The notes under the pieces were generated by a model. It ran no database searches. It saw nothing but the letters and a program-made list of their open reading frames with translations, and was not told the origin of the DNA. 64,000 bases of DNA from Atrina japonica (Eukaryota; Mollusca; Bivalvia; Pterioida; Pinnidae): NCBI GenBank assembly GCA_030159075.1, contig BROG01000026.1:260501-324500 (forward strand), given 5' to 3'. This document shows positions 12,641 through 26,600 of this stretch, piece after piece. How positions within the stretch are numbered: position 1 is the stretch's first letter; every line of letters begins with the position of its first letter. Made by a program: the position numbers and the translations under genes.

Positions 12641-12832
12641 ACAGAGTGGAGTCTCATTATCTAAAAATACACACGGCAGCCCTATTACTTTGAGATACCA
12701 AGAATTCGAGATCAATTAAAATTTTAATTGAAATTTTCCTAACCATAAAAATCATGACCAGCTGTTCCAATTTGAATAATTGGGAATTTCGACTCATTCG
12801 ATTTCATCAAAACCAGATTCTACTATATATGG
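12641..12832. mobile_element. Deleted TA-MITE (GAGATT family)
   Basis: Left end TACAGAGTGGAGTCTCATTA; TTCGAGATCAATTAAAATTT internally; right end AACCAGATTCTACTATA. A shorter relative of the element at 34149. Confidence 0.55.
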
Positions 12833-12854
12833 ATTTGTGTAGAACAATGATTCC

Positions 12855-13292
12855 GAAAAAAAGCATGAAAACCCTATCCATATGGGATTGGAAATAAAAG
12901 CGTGAAAACCCTACCCATACCATATGAGATTGCAAAATAAAAGCATTAAACCCTACCCATATGGGATTGGAAATAAAAGCATGAAAACCCTACCCATACT
13001 ATATGGAATTGGAATTAAAAGTATGAAAAACTTACCCATATGGGATTGGAAATAAAAGCATGAAAACGCTATCCATATAGGATTGGAAATAAAAGCTTGA
13101 AAAACCTACCCATACCATATGGGATTGGAAACAAAAGCATGAAAAACCTACCCATACCATATGGGATTGGAAATAAAAGCATGAAAACCCTACCCACACT
13201 ATATGGGATTGGAAATAAAAGTATGAAAAACTTACCCATATGGGATTGGAAATAAAAGCTTGAAAACCCTATCCATATGGGATTGGAAATAA
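12855..13292. repeat. 37-42 bp minisatellite
   Basis: Units read GGGATTGGAAATAAAAGCAT, GAAAACCCTACCCATA(CCAT)AT; about 11 copies with a 4-5 bp indel variant. Confidence 0.9.
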
Positions 13293-13966
13293 GAACCCTA
13301 CAAGACTTGCCACATTTTCAAAATGATTGTCTGAGGACCAGACCATTGTGTTTAGATGGCCTAATTTTGGCCGTCATGTATTCAAAGAAACAAGTCCTAC
13401 TGTTTCCAAATACTTTCAAGGTTCCCATTGTTTGTCTGTTTATTGAGAAAAACATTATTATGGACGCATAAAAATAAATACCTGAAAATGTTTTGAAACC
13501 GTCTGAATCCTACATGTACATGTCAATATTTTCTGAATACAGGTGTAACAGCCACTTTTTCCCCTGCTGAAACTTTCCTCATGGAAAAATTAGTTGGCCA
13601 ATTCTTTCCTCATGGAAAAACTGGCTAGCCAATTCTTCTCCTCAGTTAAATGTTTTCTTGGGGGAAAATGGGTAGTTATGACAGAAAAACCTGCCAATAC
13701 CAAACAAGCTGTCAGATGTGGTCTAACTTTTATATTTTTCAAAAAATTAAGGTGATTCAAAATAGGTTTTATGATTCTTGTTAGTGTGCCTGTCTCACTT
13801 AAACACACATAGCTCTTGTCTGTCTCTCTAATATACTAAGGCTCACACATATTCTTTTCTCGTTCCTTCTCACACTCTCTTATACACTCTTTCTCACACA
13901 CTCACACACATACACACATGTGTGATGACTTAATTCACTAAAAATATAGAGGATATTAGCCAATTT
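13293..13966. other. Non-coding spacer with CA/CT-rich tract
   Basis: Nothing recognised except a duplicated TTTCCTCATGGAAAAA at 13572-13620 and a simple CACACTCT-rich stretch at 13860-13925. Confidence 0.4.
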
Positions 13967-14078
13967 TTGATGAATAACATTTTCATTTTATCATGAAAGG
14001 CAGAAGAATAAAATGTAACACATGAGTGCTAAATATGTATCCTTCTGCCTCACAAGATGAAATAAAAATGTCGTTAAA
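13967..14078. repeat. About 110-bp imperfect foldback
   Basis: AACATTTTCATTTTATCATG...GGCAGAAG on the left, CTTCTGCC...AAAAATGTCGTT on the right, inverted with mismatches. Confidence 0.55.
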
Positions 14079-14539
14079 AAAAATTTGCATATATTCTATT
14101 TATTACATTTTTTCATAAAAAAAAATTCATAAAACAAGAAATAATACCCAAATTTGAAAATTATTTTGATTTGCTGAGTGAAAATAAGACAGTTTACATT
14201 GATTTTGCATGGAGTATTATTTTTAACACAGTGAAAAATACCAATAGAAAATTACAAATTTATATAATCTTTATATTTGACCATAGAAATATGTAATAGA
14301 AGACAAAATTCTAGTTATACACCACATATTCAAACTTGACAAAATGTGACAGAAATTTATAAAAGCCATACGGTAATAAATTAAAAATCCCAATGTAACC
14401 AAAAAAATCCCATAATATCTACAACATGTACAATGTAACTCTAATTACTGTATCCCCACTACAACAATGTGTTAAATTTTAACAAGGACATATCTACATG
14501 TATCAATTAACAAATAACTGATTTGATTAGATATTACTC
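14079..14539. other. AT-rich spacer, nothing seen
   Basis: Very AT-rich, no open frame, repeat family or RNA recognised. Confidence 0.4.
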
Positions 14540-14995
14540 AAATTTTGAGAAAAGATAAAGATTCTGAAAGTCTCTGATTTTCGAGTAATCCTGAAAGATT
14601 ATCACGTTTTCAAGCAATCCTGTAAGATTATCACATGTTTTCAAGTAATCCTGCAAGATTTCCACTGGTTTTCAAGTATTCCTGGAAGAGTATATAGAGT
14701 TTTCAAGTAGTCCCAAAACATTATCTCTTGTTTCCAAGTAATCCTACAAGATTACATATACATGTAGTTTCAAGTATTCCTACAATATTATCTCTGGGTT
14801 TTAGGTAATCCTGCAAGATATCAATGGTTTTAAAGTATTCCTGCAAGATCATATATAGTTTTCCAGTATTCTTGCAATATTATCTCTGGTTTTCAAATAA
14901 TCCTGTAAGATTATCTCTGTTTTTCAAATGATCGCGAAATTTCTCTTTTTTAGTATTTATGGAAGTTTACCTCTAGTTTTCAAATTCAAGTTATT
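14540..14995. repeat. About 31-bp minisatellite
   Basis: Diverged units of the form TTTTCAAGTAATCCTGCAAG followed by ATTATCTCTGG, about 14 copies, strongly degenerate. Confidence 0.85.
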
Positions 14996-15400
14996 ATGCA
15001 TTATCATCTATGAGTTTTGAGCAATTATACAGTCGTTTCCTATTAATATCAACTAATTATGCAATTAAGTTTACACAATATGATAAATTTTTATCTAATA
15101 TCAATACAGACATGATGGATGATAAAAGTTTATGAATAAACCATATAAAAATTCCCATCTTCAAATGAATGGAAAAATTTTTAGATTTAAAATTTACATT
15201 ATCAAACAGAAATAACACTGTCAATATATGTTCAAATATAAAATGTTTTTTTTTTATATATAAAATCTTTAAAAATATAGGAAACAATAAAACATAGTTT
15301 TAGGTTTAAACATTTTAAAATGTTTTCAATCCAAAAAATGATTACAAAATAGGTTATATAGAATAAACATTTCTTAAAATAGTTGATAAATATTTAGTTT
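14996..15400. other. AT-rich spacer, nothing seen
   Basis: No supported feature; the minus-strand frame 15287-15057 is low-complexity AT sequence. Confidence 0.4.
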
Positions 15401-16130
15401 AAAACAAGATGTGACTAAGAAACACTGCGTCCCTGAGAGCTTAACCAATCAGCATGGTCAGAAAGATTTTAAAGTCCCATAACTCTGGAAAATATTACTG
15501 AAAGTGGGCCAGAATCAAATTCAAACTACAGCTACTTACCAAAGTTTACAGACATTAATATTTTTTACTACATATTTCATATAAAACTACACTTTTTCAA
15601 AAAAATATTGTGAAGCCATTTCTTATCATATTTGAATAGAATGTTTCAAAGTTCCAATGCTTAATGGGGTGTAAATTTCTAATCTGTGATTTCATAAGAT
15701 TTGACAATTTAAACAAAGAGTAAAAACTAGATATCATAACTTTACTTAACCAGATAGGGAATTTTCATCACAAAAATTAAACTTTCAGTTTAAATAGATA
15801 AATATTTTAATTTCCAATTCAGAAAATGAAAATCAAAATACATGTATATAATGAAACTGTATTCAAATATTTGTTTAACAGTGAAAATTCTATTGAACTG
15901 CAATAACAAATTGCTTCACAATAGATTTTTAAAAACTGGTTTTATCTTAAATAAACAGTAAAAAATGATATTGTCTGTAAACTCTTGGCTAGTCTCTGTA
16001 TGTATCAGTAATATAAAGCACCATACTAAGTTTGGCTAAGATTCAAGGAAATAAGCAGAATGTTACAAAAAGACAAACAGACGAACCAGAAACAATATGC
16101 CCCCAATCTACCATCTTCGGGGCTTTAATA
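15401..16130 (+). mobile_element. ACAAGA-type non-autonomous element (family A)
   Basis: Starts AAAACAAGATGTGACTAAGA, followed by AACACTGCGTCCCTGAGAGC; ends with a GC-rich hairpin (GCCCCCAATCTACCATCTTC then GGGGC). Length about 730 bp, no coding. Its ACAAGA start is shared with the elements at 35669, 42583 and 54281. Confidence 0.6.
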
Positions 16131-16611
16131 TGTATGAAAGACAATCAGCCAACAATCTGATAAGGGGAGGCAACCCAATCACAGGTAATTCACTACTAAT
16201 TGCACACCATGTGCAAGCTATTAAATATCAACATAAACTTAATAGCAATACAATTTATGTATAGAATCTGTTAAAAAAAAACACCAGGCAAACAAAAAGA
16301 AAATCCTATAAATACACAATCTAATTGCAAAACTATATATTTTGAAACAAACAAAGTAACAAAAAGGTCACATACTAACCAAATGGATGACATATAACAG
16401 ATAATGATAATTTGTACCTTAAAGATAAAAACAATAACTATCAATGATGCTAGTTCTGTTCTTATTCCAGTAGTTATAAACAAAAGAATTCTTAGAGTAA
16501 ACAAACGTCAAAAAAGGGAAAAACGTTTCCAAAATGGTGTAATGCTGCATAGTTTTATATTTTCAAACTTGTTTATGTAAATTCTGATCACATGGTAAAA
16601 ATATGTTTACC
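16131..16611. other. Non-coding spacer
   Basis: No supported feature. The minus-strand frame 16504-16271 is hydrophobic but has no start context, splice signal or family resemblance. Confidence 0.4.
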
Positions 16612-16798
16612 AGTCCAGTCAAATTTGTCTATAAAGGCAGCTCAAAGGAACAGGCAAAAACAGCCATTACAGAGAGGTAGCCATTATTTTTTTTTTTTTT
16701 AAAATATAAAAATGTTAAGCTTGAATGGGCTTTATAGACTGGTACCCTTAATACAGAGGTGACCTTAAATTGCAAGCCTGACTGTATATTTAGATATA
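16612..16798. mobile_element. TA-MITE (GTCAAATTTG family)
   Basis: Text AGTCAAATTTGTCTATAAAG at the left and GCAAGCCTGACTGTATA at the right; same layout as the elements at 25316 and 29811. Confidence 0.55.
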
Positions 16799-17101
16799 TT
16801 GTTGTGTGGATCACATGAAGTAAACCATGGGAACACTCCCATTGCATAACTAGTAGGTTTTTATGTATTCTACTTGCTGGGTTTGCTACATCTTTGTTAT
16901 GGCGTCAATGTTACCTTTAGGTAGAGTTCAACTGAAAAAAAATTTAAAAAATTCAATTAATTTGATGAATTAATAATTTAATGATAAAATGCAGCTTCTG
17001 TAAACACCACAGTATAATTTATTAAAAACATATTTCAACAAGTTAAAGCAAACTTTTATTTTTATCATTATTTTGTTCTGTTTTTATGGAGATATATAAA
17101 T

Positions 17102-17130
17102 TTCTGTTGTTGTTGTTGTTGTTGTTGTAA
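17102..17130. repeat. (TTG)n microsatellite
   Basis: About nine TTG/GTT triplets. Confidence 0.95.
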
Positions 17131-17159
17131 TTCTGGTAATTTTAACCACATTCAACGAT

Positions 17160-17394
17160 TTTTAAGTTACTGGTATATGTTGGCAACCAGTTTTAAATGG
17201 TGAAGTAGAGAATGTGGTTACAATGTATACAGGTGGAGACCATGGCTCTTCTGAAAGAAAACTGGCAAACTTTCTCACAAAATCAATTTACTTCCCAGCT
17301 GGGCTCAAACCTGCATTGACTAGAGGTGAGACAGATTTATTGGTGTAAAGGGCAATGCCTTAAGCATATAATTGGTCAAGGAGGCCCTCGAAAT
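17160..17394 (-). mobile_element. tRNA-like SINE, family 1, 3' of TPK1
   Basis: Minus-strand reading: GAGGGCCTCCTTGACCAATT (head), AGGTTTGAGCCCAGC (B-box-like), GATTTTGTGAGAAAGTTTGC, ACATTGTAACCACATTCTCT, ending near AAAACTGGTTGCCA. Lies just downstream of the TPK1 stop and may form part of its 3' UTR. Confidence 0.65.
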
Positions 17395-17523
17395 ATACCA
17401 AATATACCTTTATGAAAAAACAATGTTCTCTTGATTTCTAACTTAACCCGGTGTTGCAGATTGCAGGTAAATTTTTTTTCATTAAAATCATGGAGGTAGT
17501 TATTTATGTAGAGATGTGATAGG

Positions 17524-17672
17524 TCATATTGCGATATTTTTTACCTTTTCAGGATTAAAAGCCATCGTACAAAGTACCGGTTTATCTGTTTCCACTGTGA
17601 GTGCACCTTTGTGCTCTTGGTCAAGACAATTAGATGTACTTATAATCTCACCAAATTGTAAACGCTGGTTTC
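17524..17672 (-). CDS. TPK1: TPK1 terminal coding exon 7
   Basis: 149 nt after a T-rich acceptor ending CCCAG. Encodes residues 208-255, with [11 protein letters not shown] and [17 protein letters not shown], ending EKVKNIAI and TGA (17526-17524). The tail is about ten residues longer than in vertebrates. A minus-strand AATAAA occurs at 17341-17336, inside a SINE, and another at 17060-17055; either could be the polyadenylation signal. Confidence 0.94.
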
Positions 17673-20600
17673 CTGGGAAAAAAAAAAAAAATGGATTCAA
17701 TGACCTCATTTAACATTACAGGAGAACATGGTGATATATACAGCCGTAGAGTAAGGCAATTTAATAATAATAAGAGTGGCAGAATTAGCCAAACTTCCAG
17801 TCTGAATAAGATTTTCTCTTTTATGCACATTCTAATTGGTTGATTCCATACACACCTATTTTCTAAAGATACCTTTAATCAATGAGAGCATATGTAACTT
17901 CATAAGACCGGAAGTTTGGTTAATTCTACTTCTGCTTCTTCTAAATGACTGAGCTGGATACATAAATAAAGGTCAAATACAACCTTTTGAGGGACGGAAA
18001 GTTAAAAATTGTTATAATCATGTGAAAGATGAAATATTATCTGACTTGTACCACCATACTTGAACTCACAAAATGCAACATTTGTTAAATTATCGACAGC
18101 ACAAATGATGAACTACACTCTGCTTGAATAAACAGTTGGGTACCTTTTTGTGTGGTGGTGTTATTTTGACCAGAGAATTGAATGACACCAGTGCCTGTGC
18201 CTTGAACTTAAAATATCAAATGTTTATGGTATCAAATGGTATAATGAGACAACCTTCAATTGAGTCAACATATGGAAAACATTCACAGATCTGCTTTGGT
18301 CAATTCAATATTGTTGGCCAAATCTATTGATGTTCTTTTTTCTACTTCTTTTTTTTCAGAAACCAGATGTTGTTTTAAGAGACCACTTTTGAATGGCAAA
18401 GAAAGTGGTCCACTGGGAAAAATGGCCTTCCTTTTCAACCACCTGTGAGTCAATCTGCCAATCCCCATCTGTTAGTTCATAATCATAATTGTCAGCTTTG
18501 AACAACAGCGGAACCATGTCAAAAATTTTATCATTTACACCAGATACGTACTGAGGTTGTACTTTAGACCTGTGGTTGTTACATGTTCACATGGGCAGCC
18601 AACTGGAATGAGGCCACACCACTCCCCGATCGCCTTGGTATCAATCTGTATTTCATGTTTTCCCTGAAGTAAAATGAAGTCTAGGTCAAATTAAATCAAA
18701 ACAATATTCATCTACACACAGTTACAGTCCTCAGAATTTAATGGAATTTTTGTTGTGACATTGATAGAGAAGCCATCTTGGCATTTCAACTACATCTGGA
18801 GTTGTCTCCCTTAGAGTGAAAACTACTGACAAAAATATCAAAATAAAAAAACTGAATCAATTCAATTACTATAAAATCATGATTTTTCATTGAGGATTTA
18901 ATTTCGTTGTTTTCATGGGTAACCGAAATAGACAAATATAAATCCAAGATGAAAATCTGTACTTGAATGATGGACCATCGGATATCTCATAATGAACAGA
19001 CCATGGCCTGCGACTGACAATATACATGTACCTCTGTATTATCGCTGGACTTGAAATTAGCACTGGTCTGCTGGCTGGTGGCCAGTAAATAACAGAATGG
19101 GCCAGTAGATTTCTTATCTGTACTGGCCCCTTTGTCCAGTAAAAGAAATAAGTGTAAGTGCTCTTTTCAATAATTTGTACAGGTATGTAAATATTACAAA
19201 GTAATCTATCTCATCTATCTCACATGTTATAGTTGACTATTCTTTATCTAAATATATCATAAATCTATTTCTTCTGAGTGATTTATGGGCATGTAGAAGT
19301 TTGATGGGGCTAGTATATTACTTTTTTGCTTCTGGTCATGTGGGTCACCTGGCAAAAACCATAATTCAAGCCGTGTATCACCTGTGCATAATACTAAATA
19401 ATATAATACTCTAATTTTATTTCATGCATCAAACACTGAGCTAAAATTAAAAGAAACAATGTATCCTATTTAACACAATATATAAAAGCACCTGCTTGGC
19501 TAAAACTTGTTAAAACTTTTTTTACTTTTATGTAAAACACCTCCATGAAGCACTCAAAATCAACAGAAAATTAATGTCAAAAAAACTCGTTTTTGAGGGA
19601 AAATTCATGAGAATTCAAACCCACGAAAATAAATGATTTTTATACAGTATCAAAAGCATTTGAAGAGAATAAATAGGTTCAACTTACCTCCGGCAGTAAA
19701 AATGCAAAAGAATCGTACGAAAAAAGAACAACAGGAATCTTTGTCATTTTATCTGCCTGAAAGAGTGTATCTATGTTGGCGAATACTTGATCAAGTCTAC
19801 CGCCAAAAGCACCAAGAACGATAATGCCATCTACCTGTAAATAAAGTGAAAGACTCCACTGATTTGTAAAGTCTAGTTGTATAATGTTTTAATTTTAGCT
19901 AAGCTGCCAGAAAGGAAAAAGAGAAATAAAATGGAATCTTGCCTAACAAACATCTCACTTAGGATACCACCTCACATTGAAGACTGCAAATGAAATGAGG
20001 GGCATTAAAAGTAGGTTAAACTGTACTTGTAATAATAAACAGGCTAGATTGTACATTCTTTATCATACACAGCACTGCAGTATGGAAAACCCACTGACAG
20101 AGATTAATTGGTATTTGTAATCAACAAAAGAAATAATAAATGGTAAACCCAGGGATTTTTATCATATTCAATTAAACATCCCATTACTATTCAGACTTTT
20201 AATTTGTTTTATGAAGTAATCAGTTACATTTTGACAATCAGTATCGTAAATCTTACCTGAGAATCTTTTATTTTTTCAATTAGTATTCTTATTGCTTTTG
20301 TGAAATCAGTTTCATTTTGATCAGGGGTATGGATTACTTCCGATCCCTGAAATAGAAAGAACATAGTATCACTTTCATAACTGTACTAGTGAGTGTCCAA
20401 GCAAGTCCAGACAGATTAATTTGTGGAGACCTCCATGGCCGAGTGGTTAGAGCATTGTGCTTTGTACCATAAAATTTCTCACCGCTAGTCAGCATGGATT
20501 TGAGTCAAACTGGAACCTAAGCTGATTTTATGAGACAGTTTGTCAGTTAACTTGCCGGTGGTCTCTTCTTGGGTACATTGTAACCGGGTTCTCTCCTCCA

Positions 20601-23600
20601 TCACTGAAAAGTGACTGCCACCACATAATTAAAAAATTGTTGAATGAGGCATAAAAGCACCATTTAAACAAAAAGAAAACTTTCAAAACAGTACCAGTGT
20701 GTGTTCCAGCAAACCTGGACTTATCAATTTGTGATTACCAGTGAGATTTACAGTATGGGAGGTAGTCAATATGAAATAGATTTTTTGGGTTATAACTATG
20801 GCTACATTTGATTCTAATATATCAAATATTCTGATTTTGGTATGTTATTGGATAAAATTCTTGATCACACAAATAAGAACCTCTATTGAAAATTGTACAT
20901 TAGACCATCAATTATCTGATTCTGAGACAAATGATTTTAAAAATGTTGCAAATCCCATATACATGTAGGAAGAGTTGTTATGTCTTCTTTTTATGAATGA
21001 TTCATCTACACAACTCCATACATATAGAGAGCAACCCATCTAGGAAGACCACTCTCATGAAAGACCATTTGTCTTCTGAGACCATTTGTCTTTTTGAAAT
21101 TCAACTGGTTAAATAATGTTTTAGATAAAATCACATTTGAAAGGCCACCTGTCTTGTGAGACCACTCTCATGAGAGATCACCTGTCTTGTGAGACCACTC
21201 TCATGAGACCACCTGTCTTGTGAAACCACTCTCATGAGACCACCTGTCTTGTGAGACCACTCTCATGAGAGACTACCTGTCTTGTGAGACCACTCTCATG
21301 AGACCACCTGTCTTGTGAGACCACTCTCATGAGACTACCTGTCTTGTGAAACCACTCTCATGAGACCACCTGTCTTGTGAGACCACTCTCATGAGACCAC
21401 CTGTCTTGTGAGACCACTCTCATGAGAGACTACCTGTCTTGTGAGACCACTCTCATGAGAGACTACCTGTCTTGTGAAACCACTCTCATGAGATCACCTG
21501 TCTTGTGAGACCACTCTCATGAGAGACCACCTGTCTTGTGAGACCACCTCATGAGACCACCTGTCTTGTGAGACCACATCATGAGAGACTACCTGTTTGT
21601 GAAACCACTCTCATGAGAAACCTGTCTTGTGAGACCACTCTCATGACCACCTATCTTGTGAGACCACATTTTCATGAGAGGCAGATGTCTTGTGGAACTC
21701 TCATGAGACAGGTTCACTCTCTCATGAGAGACACCTGTCTTGTGAGACCACTCTCATAGACCACACTTGTGACAACTCTCATGAGAGACTACCTGTCTTG
21801 TGAAACCACTCTCATGAGACCACCTGTCTTGTGAGACCACTCTCATGAGAGACCACCTGTCTTGTGATACCACATTCTGAGAACCACTCAGTTAGATAAT
21901 CCTTTGAATGAAACTTCTTTTGAGAGACCACCTGTCTTAAGACACCACATTTTAGTTGCAGATGGTGTGGACTCTCAAGACAGGTTCACTCTACATGTAC
22001 ATGTATATACATACACATATATACAAGTAATAGACATGTACAGTGTTACCTGTATATTTTGCCTGTATACAAATTTATATCTTGTATTCCGAATTTTGTG
22101 CACCCCAAATCCCAACCCTAAAATCTGTCTCCCTAATGACATAATTACTTAATTGGACACCTTGAATTCCCAGCAGTACTTGTAAATTCAACCCTAGTCT
22201 TTGGCCATTCAATGTTTATACATGTATATGCTCATTTAAAGAGATATATGACATATGAAGTTTGTAATATAAATACACCAAAAGATATGTGCTCTGCAAA
22301 AAAAATTGAATTTTTTCTTTTTGTATCTCATTTTCACTTGTTCGTTTAACACAATTCATGAAATTTGCCTTTGTCAGTTGGCATTCATAAGACCATGAAT
22401 GCCAAGTGACAGCAGTTTAATCCTTATATTTACTTATTTTTTAAGCTATCCGATTTTTCTTTTACCGTTTAATAAATGGAATTCAAATTTCAAGCTCAAT
22501 CGTTCATGTACATACAATTCCTGGAAGAGTCAACAGCTATTCATTGCTTAGGACTACAATAAAAATAGCCCCATGAAAAAATGTAAGAAAGTGACAAAAA
22601 ATTACATTCTACTAGATAAACTTTTATCGATTCTAAATCAACAACATGTATTCAAGTGATCATGTAAAATGGAAATTAATACTGTGAGTTAATATAATTT
22701 GTCCAACTTTTATTTTGTCTGCGGACTGTTTACACAAGTGACAATGCACAAAAATGAATGTTAAAAGGACGTTGTTTCAGTACAGTGAGTGCTCATTGGT
22801 TATTTCTACGTATGAAAGTTGAAGACACAGTCATTAAAAAAACGAATTAGTGAAGAATTCTAAATTGACAGAGTGGAGTTTAAATTCACTATTTGAAAGG
22901 ATAGATGCAGGTACAGACTGAAGCTGAGTGCCAAACAAGTGTTTCTGAAACACATGTGAGTCCTCCGCAGTTGGCATTCATGAGATAGTAAGTGACAATT
23001 TTCTTATAATGGTTATATAGAGCCACTGCCACCAGATGGTAAATATAGATGTATCTTTGGTTGTATTGTTGTTTAAAGTCCCACTCAAGAATCTTTCACT
23101 CTTATGGAGACGTCACAAATACTGGTGAAGGGCTTCAAAGTTTGGCCTATGGTCGGCACTTACAGCCATTGAGCAGTGAGTGTTCTTTAACATGTCAACA
23201 CCTACAGTGACATGGGACCTCGGTTTTTACTGTCCCATCTGGACACAGTTGATCATCTACTGGTTAAATTTTAACCCTCCATTAAATATCATAACCAAGG
23301 ATTAAAATTTAACTTTTGGTTAAATTTTGTTGCTCAATAATTGGTTAAATTCAACTTTGGTTAAACATGGGAAATTTAGCCAAACCTTGAGACTCGGTTA
23401 CATATTTTAACCAATTAAGGGTTATGATTTCATACTGCCTGAAGATTGGCACTGTTATTAAGATTTTAATCCTAGGTTATATAACCCTAAGTTACCATAT
23501 TTAACTGAGGGTTATATTTAACCAAAAGATGAACAACTGGGTCCTGAAGGACAGGATCCAAACTGCTGACAACTGCAATCGAACTCACGACCTCACGATC

Positions 23601-26600
23601 AAGAGTTGAGCACAATACCGACTGAGCCAGGCTGGCTCTTCATTTACAGAATGATAGTGTCTTAAAACAATACACATATTGGAATATAGCATATACATGC
23701 ATATATATGTTTATTCTGTTCAACAGCAAAAAACTGTGTTTGTGACAAGGTTATCTTTATACACAGGTGGTGACTAAAGCAGTTTTTACTGTAGTTTGAA
23801 ACATAGAGAAATTTGACTCATTTAAGTTTCACATTTTTTCTTACCTAATTCAACTTTCCATATGTTGATTTACCTACCTGTATAATAAACACATTTGTAT
23901 CATAAGAAGGGAATTTAAATTTCTTTTTTAAAATTTTGGTCATCAGATTTTTTTCTATCAAACAGCAATAAATGCAGCCAATAGATCAAAATTTGTCAAA
24001 GGCAAAGAAATGTCTGATAACCAGATAAGTTTTTCTATTCAGCCTTATCGGTTTTTTTATTTTTGTCAAAAATTGCAGACTGTTTTTTTCAACCTTAAAA
24101 GCTAAAATGGAGGCTGAAGTTGAGTATGTTTTGACAGACAAGTAAAAAAACTATCATAAAATAATAATAATAAAAAAAACAAAATAAAAACTCACTTTGT
24201 CCTTATAGTAGTCTAGGACATCTTTGTCTATGGAGTCAAAGTCACCAGAAATCACATCCGGTATGAAATTTTCTCTGTCGTCTTCTCGAGCATTGTACAG
24301 AGAATTTGTTCCTCCATCCACCGTCGCTTTATAAGTAGCTGAAACAAAGGTAATGACCAGCTATGTTATATAGTGGAACCTGTCCTGAGAGACCAACAAA
24401 TCTGCCACTGAAATGTGGTCTTTCAAGACAGGTGGTCTCACAAAAGAAGTTTTATCAAAAGGATTATTTAACCAACTGGTTTTCAGAATGTGGTCTCAAA
24501 AGACAGGTGCTCTTTCATGAGAGTGGTCTTTCAAGGCAAGTTCCACTGTACATGCTAATACATACTATACACGTTTAACAAATCAAAACTAAATTATTTG
24601 AAATGTAGGGGTCGCTAAAGGTTAAAAGTACAGAACATGTAGATTGATAGACTCTTATATGGGTGTGTGGCCTGGATAAGGAAATCTCAACCCGAATGGT
24701 AAGAATCTGGTTTTCCACTCTGAGGGTTTCCCAAGATTTGACCTTCAGATTCTTACAACTAGGTTTGAGATTTCTTTTTCCACTCAACATATCCTACTCT
24801 GATTTTCTCTCATGATTCAAACACACATGTATGTGAAATCTCATTTAATGTTGAACAGACGGTCCTGATTTTGATTGATTGATAGAGCTTAAATAATTTT
24901 TTGTTGATGTCGAATTCTGGATATCTCAAAGTAACAGAGGTAGTCCTGTGAACTTCGAGACACAAGTTCCCACTGTAATTACAAAACTGGGTCATTTTTG
25001 CCAAAATAGACTAATCCTTCATCTGAAGCATAGCTTCATGTAAGAATCATTAGACTTAAGCAGGTGTACCATGAAAGTTAAACTGATGTACTGATTCATG
25101 TATGAGATATGTATGGCAGGTAAGGACAGATCCCTACTGCTCACTTTAACTTTCAGCTCAGGTGAGCTAAACATAAGATGAAAATTTGAAGGTAAGAATT
25201 CACTTTTGGCATTTGAGTGAACATATAGAATGTACCTTCATAGAATTACAACAATTCAACCAATACTTTCAAACTTTTATGTCACATGACACAATTAAAT
25301 GTATGTACATGTAAATATGGTCAAATTTGTGTATAAAGGCCTCTCAAGGGAAGAGAGAAAGTAGCCATTATAGACAAGTGGCCTTAAAAAAAGCTTTATT
25401 AATTATAAAAAAAGTTAACAGCTTTATTCATTATAATAAAAGTTAAACAGTAATTTAATGGCCTTTATAGGCAAGTAGCCTTTATACAGAGGTGGCCCAT
25501 TAATGCAAGTTTGAATGTATCACTTATACAGTTTAAATACTCTCTCAATCTATAAATAGCTGGTCTAAAAGTCACCAAATTTACTTTATACTTAAGCTCA
25601 AATATTATTTAATTATTTTGACTGTAAAGTCATTTGTAAAACTTCTAGATCTAACTGAATATGTGGGGGTGCATAATAAGCTCAAATGTTAAACATACCT
25701 TTATTCCATAACTTTTTAAATAATGGAGTCTTCACTGCCAGAGGTCGATTTAGTACTATAAGCGCAACATTACAATCTGAAATCGAAAAAAAGAAATACA
25801 GAGTATTAAATGGTCTCTCGTTGTATTTTAAAAAACTTTAACCTACATGAACATATTCTTCTTGGTCTTCTTTCCATATTTGTAGATGGATCTCAGGTGA
25901 GCGATTGAGGTCCTCTTGGGCCTCATGTTTTTTTCATTGATTTATTCAAGGAAATCACAAAGCATCGTAAACACTATTGCTCTTTTTCAACACACATCCC
26001 CTCCCCTATCCCATGTTCCTTTTGAAAACAATTGGAAAGCAGGATTTAGCTTATCTTAATGAAGTTAAGGAAAGCTAACAGTATGCAATTGCCCCAGCAT
26101 CCCACTTAGGAAGATTGGTACCAGTTGAAGTCAGGTTTACCCTCAAATGTCGGTCAACAAAATTTGCCAGGTGTATTATGTCTTATGAATTTATACACAT
26201 CCTGTGTTTCAAGAGCTAAATTATCAATATAGTTTTGGCAAAAATGAGTCATTGTGTTGGACCCAGTTTTGGTTTATTTTCAATGTTGTTGTGAAAAGTG
26301 ATTGGTTGAGGTCAATTTAACTTTGGGGATGTAAAAATGTTGTTGTGAAGTAAGCTTTGTAATCTTTGATTACTCTACATATATGTTGCTTTGAGATGAA
26401 CTTTGTAATCTTTGATTACTCTAAATGTATGTTACTGTGAGGTGAACTTTGTAATCTTTGATTACTCTAAATGTATGTTACTGTGAGGTGAACTTTGTAA
26501 TCTTTGATTACTCTACATGCATGTTGCTGTGAGGTAAGCATTATAATCTTTGATTACTCTATGTTGCTGTGAGGTGAGCTTTGTAATCTTTGATTACTCT

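Noticed and set aside
20424..20500. Possible tRNA gene (GGCCGAGTGGTTAGAGC)
   Set aside because: No acceptor stem or cloverleaf, weak B-box, and the same downstream body recurs in six other places, so it is a SINE.
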